Positions 6,533 through 7,225 of a stretch of 7,225 bases of DNA are shown piece after piece. The number at the start of each line of letters is the position of its first letter. Position 1 is the stretch's first letter. The notes below the pieces were generated by a model, which was not told the origin of the DNA, did not search any database, and saw nothing but the letters and a program-made list of their open reading frames with translations. The DNA comes from a bacterium (GTDB lineage: Bacteria > Thermosulfidibacterota > Thermosulfidibacteria > Thermosulfidibacterales > Thermosulfidibacteraceae): assembly GCA_027037155.1 (NCBI GenBank), contig JALWBK010000158.1:1749-8973 (forward strand), read 5' to 3'. The position numbers and the translations under genes were made by a program.

Positions 6533-7225
6533 ATGAGAGATGTTGCCGTTATTGGAATAGGAATGACAAAGTTCGGTGAGCTGTGGAATAAGAATCTTAG
6601 AGAGCTCTTTGTGGAGGCAGCTCTTAAAGCGATAAAGGATGCAGGAGTTGACCATATAGATTCTATGTATGTGGGATGTATGACCAGTGGTCTTTTCGCC
6701 CAGCAGGAGCACTTAGCGGCTCTTATGGCAGACTATTTGGGGCAGAAGCATGTGCCTGCCTATCGCGTTGAGTCTGCCTGTGCCTCTGGTGGACTTGCCT
6801 TCAGGCTTGGTTTTATAGAGGTGGCATCTGGTATGAGCGACATCGTGCTGGTGGGTGGCGTGGAGAAGATGCACACCGGAGCTGACTCCACAGCTTGCCT
6901 TGCAGCAGCAGCCGATGCCGAGTATGAGTCCTTCTTAGGCATCACCTTCCCCGGACTCTACGCCATGATCGCCAACGCTTACAGAGAGAAGTACAACATT
7001 CCTTTTGATAAGTTCAGGAAGCAGCTTGCTCTGGTGGCGGTTAAGAATCACGAGAATGGCTCCAAGAACCCCAACGCCCAGTTTCCCATGAAGATCACCA
7101 TTGATACGGTGCTCAACTCCACTTTGGTGGCTGATCCGCTCAGGCTCTTTGACTGTTCACCTGTTACCGATGGTGCCGCGGCTGTGATACTTTGCCCTGT
7201 TGAGCTTGCTAAGAAGTACACCGAT
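6533..7225 (+). CDS. Thiolase (acetyl-CoA acetyltransferase, archaeal/SCP-x type), C-terminus outside window
   Basis: The first 231 residues of a thiolase are present, with no stop before the right edge. The protein opens with [15 protein letters not shown]. The acyl-accepting nucleophile is Cys83 in [25 protein letters not shown] and LVGGVEKM are typical of the archaeal acetyl-CoA acetyltransferase/SCP-x branch, not of bacterial AtoB/Fad[15 protein letters not shown] leads into the C-terminal half; the later His and Cys catalytic motifs lie outside the window. AGGAGG at 6520-6525 overlaps the HMG-CoA synthase stop, with 7 bases to the ATG, so the two genes are surely cotranscribed. The likely role is to interconvert acetoacetyl-CoA and two acetyl-CoA, feeding or draining the HMG-CoA synthase. 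Confidence 0.92.
   Translation, partial: MRDVAVIGIGMTKFGELWNKNLRELFVEAALKAIKDAGVDHIDSMYVGCMTSGLFAQQEHLAALMADYLGQKHVPAYRVESACASGGLAFRLGFIEVASGMSDIVLVGGVEKMHTGADSTACLAAAADAEYESFLGITFPGLYAMIANAYREKYNIPFDKFRKQLALVAVKNHENGSKNPNAQFPMKITIDTVLNSTLVADPLRLFDCSPVTDGAAAVILCPVELAKKYTD

Noticed and set aside
1..7225. CRISPR array, transposon or defence system
   Set aside because: No regularly spaced repeats, transposase or nuclease genes are visible. The window is almost filled by conserved metabolic genes.

Overview
The window looks like bacterial chromosome, probably from an anaerobic and possibly thermophilic bacterium. The bacterial signs are a selenocysteine tRNA of the bacterial 8+5 type, strong AGGAGG ribosome binding sites before almost every gene, sigma70-like promoter boxes, and a type IV prepilin-like gene. 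Heavy use of AGA/AGG for Arg and ATA for Ile, together with archaeal-style HMG-CoA synthase and thiolase genes, hints at a thermophilic or deep-branching lineage. No genus can be named from the sequence.

Layout. Bases 1-319 (minus strand) hold the first 106 codons of a prepilin-like protein. Bases 320-412 are a divergent spacer with a perfect 19-bp palindrome and a good promoter facing right. Bases 413-510 are tRNA-Sec (selC, anticodon UCA). After a 133-bp spacer, five closely spaced plus-strand genes run from 644 to 5390: an ACMSD-like amidohydrolase, a biotin carboxylase, a 71-residue biotin carrier protein, an enoyl-CoA hydratase very like 3-methylglutaconyl-CoA hydratase (AUH/LiuC/YngF type), and a two-domain carboxyltransferase. 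A 75-bp spacer with a perfect TTGACA box precedes an archaeal-type HMG-CoA synthase (5466-6521). A thiolase (6533 onward) then runs off the right edge.

How the genes fit together. The split biotin carboxylase, biotin carrier and carboxyltransferase form a complete acyl-CoA carboxylase. The AUH-like hydratase between them points to 3-methylcrotonyl-CoA as the substrate. The chain would be 3-methylcrotonyl-CoA <-> 3-methylglutaconyl-CoA <-> HMG-CoA. In ordinary leucine degradation HMG-CoA lyase comes next, but no lyase is present here. HMG-CoA synthase and thiolase follow instead and could link HMG-CoA to acetoacetyl-CoA and acetyl-CoA in either direction. The module could therefore degrade leucine or isovalerate to acetyl-CoA by running HMG-CoA synthase backwards. 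It could also build C5 branched acyl-CoA from acetyl-CoA. The sequence does not settle the direction. This lyase-free arrangement is the most interesting point in the window.
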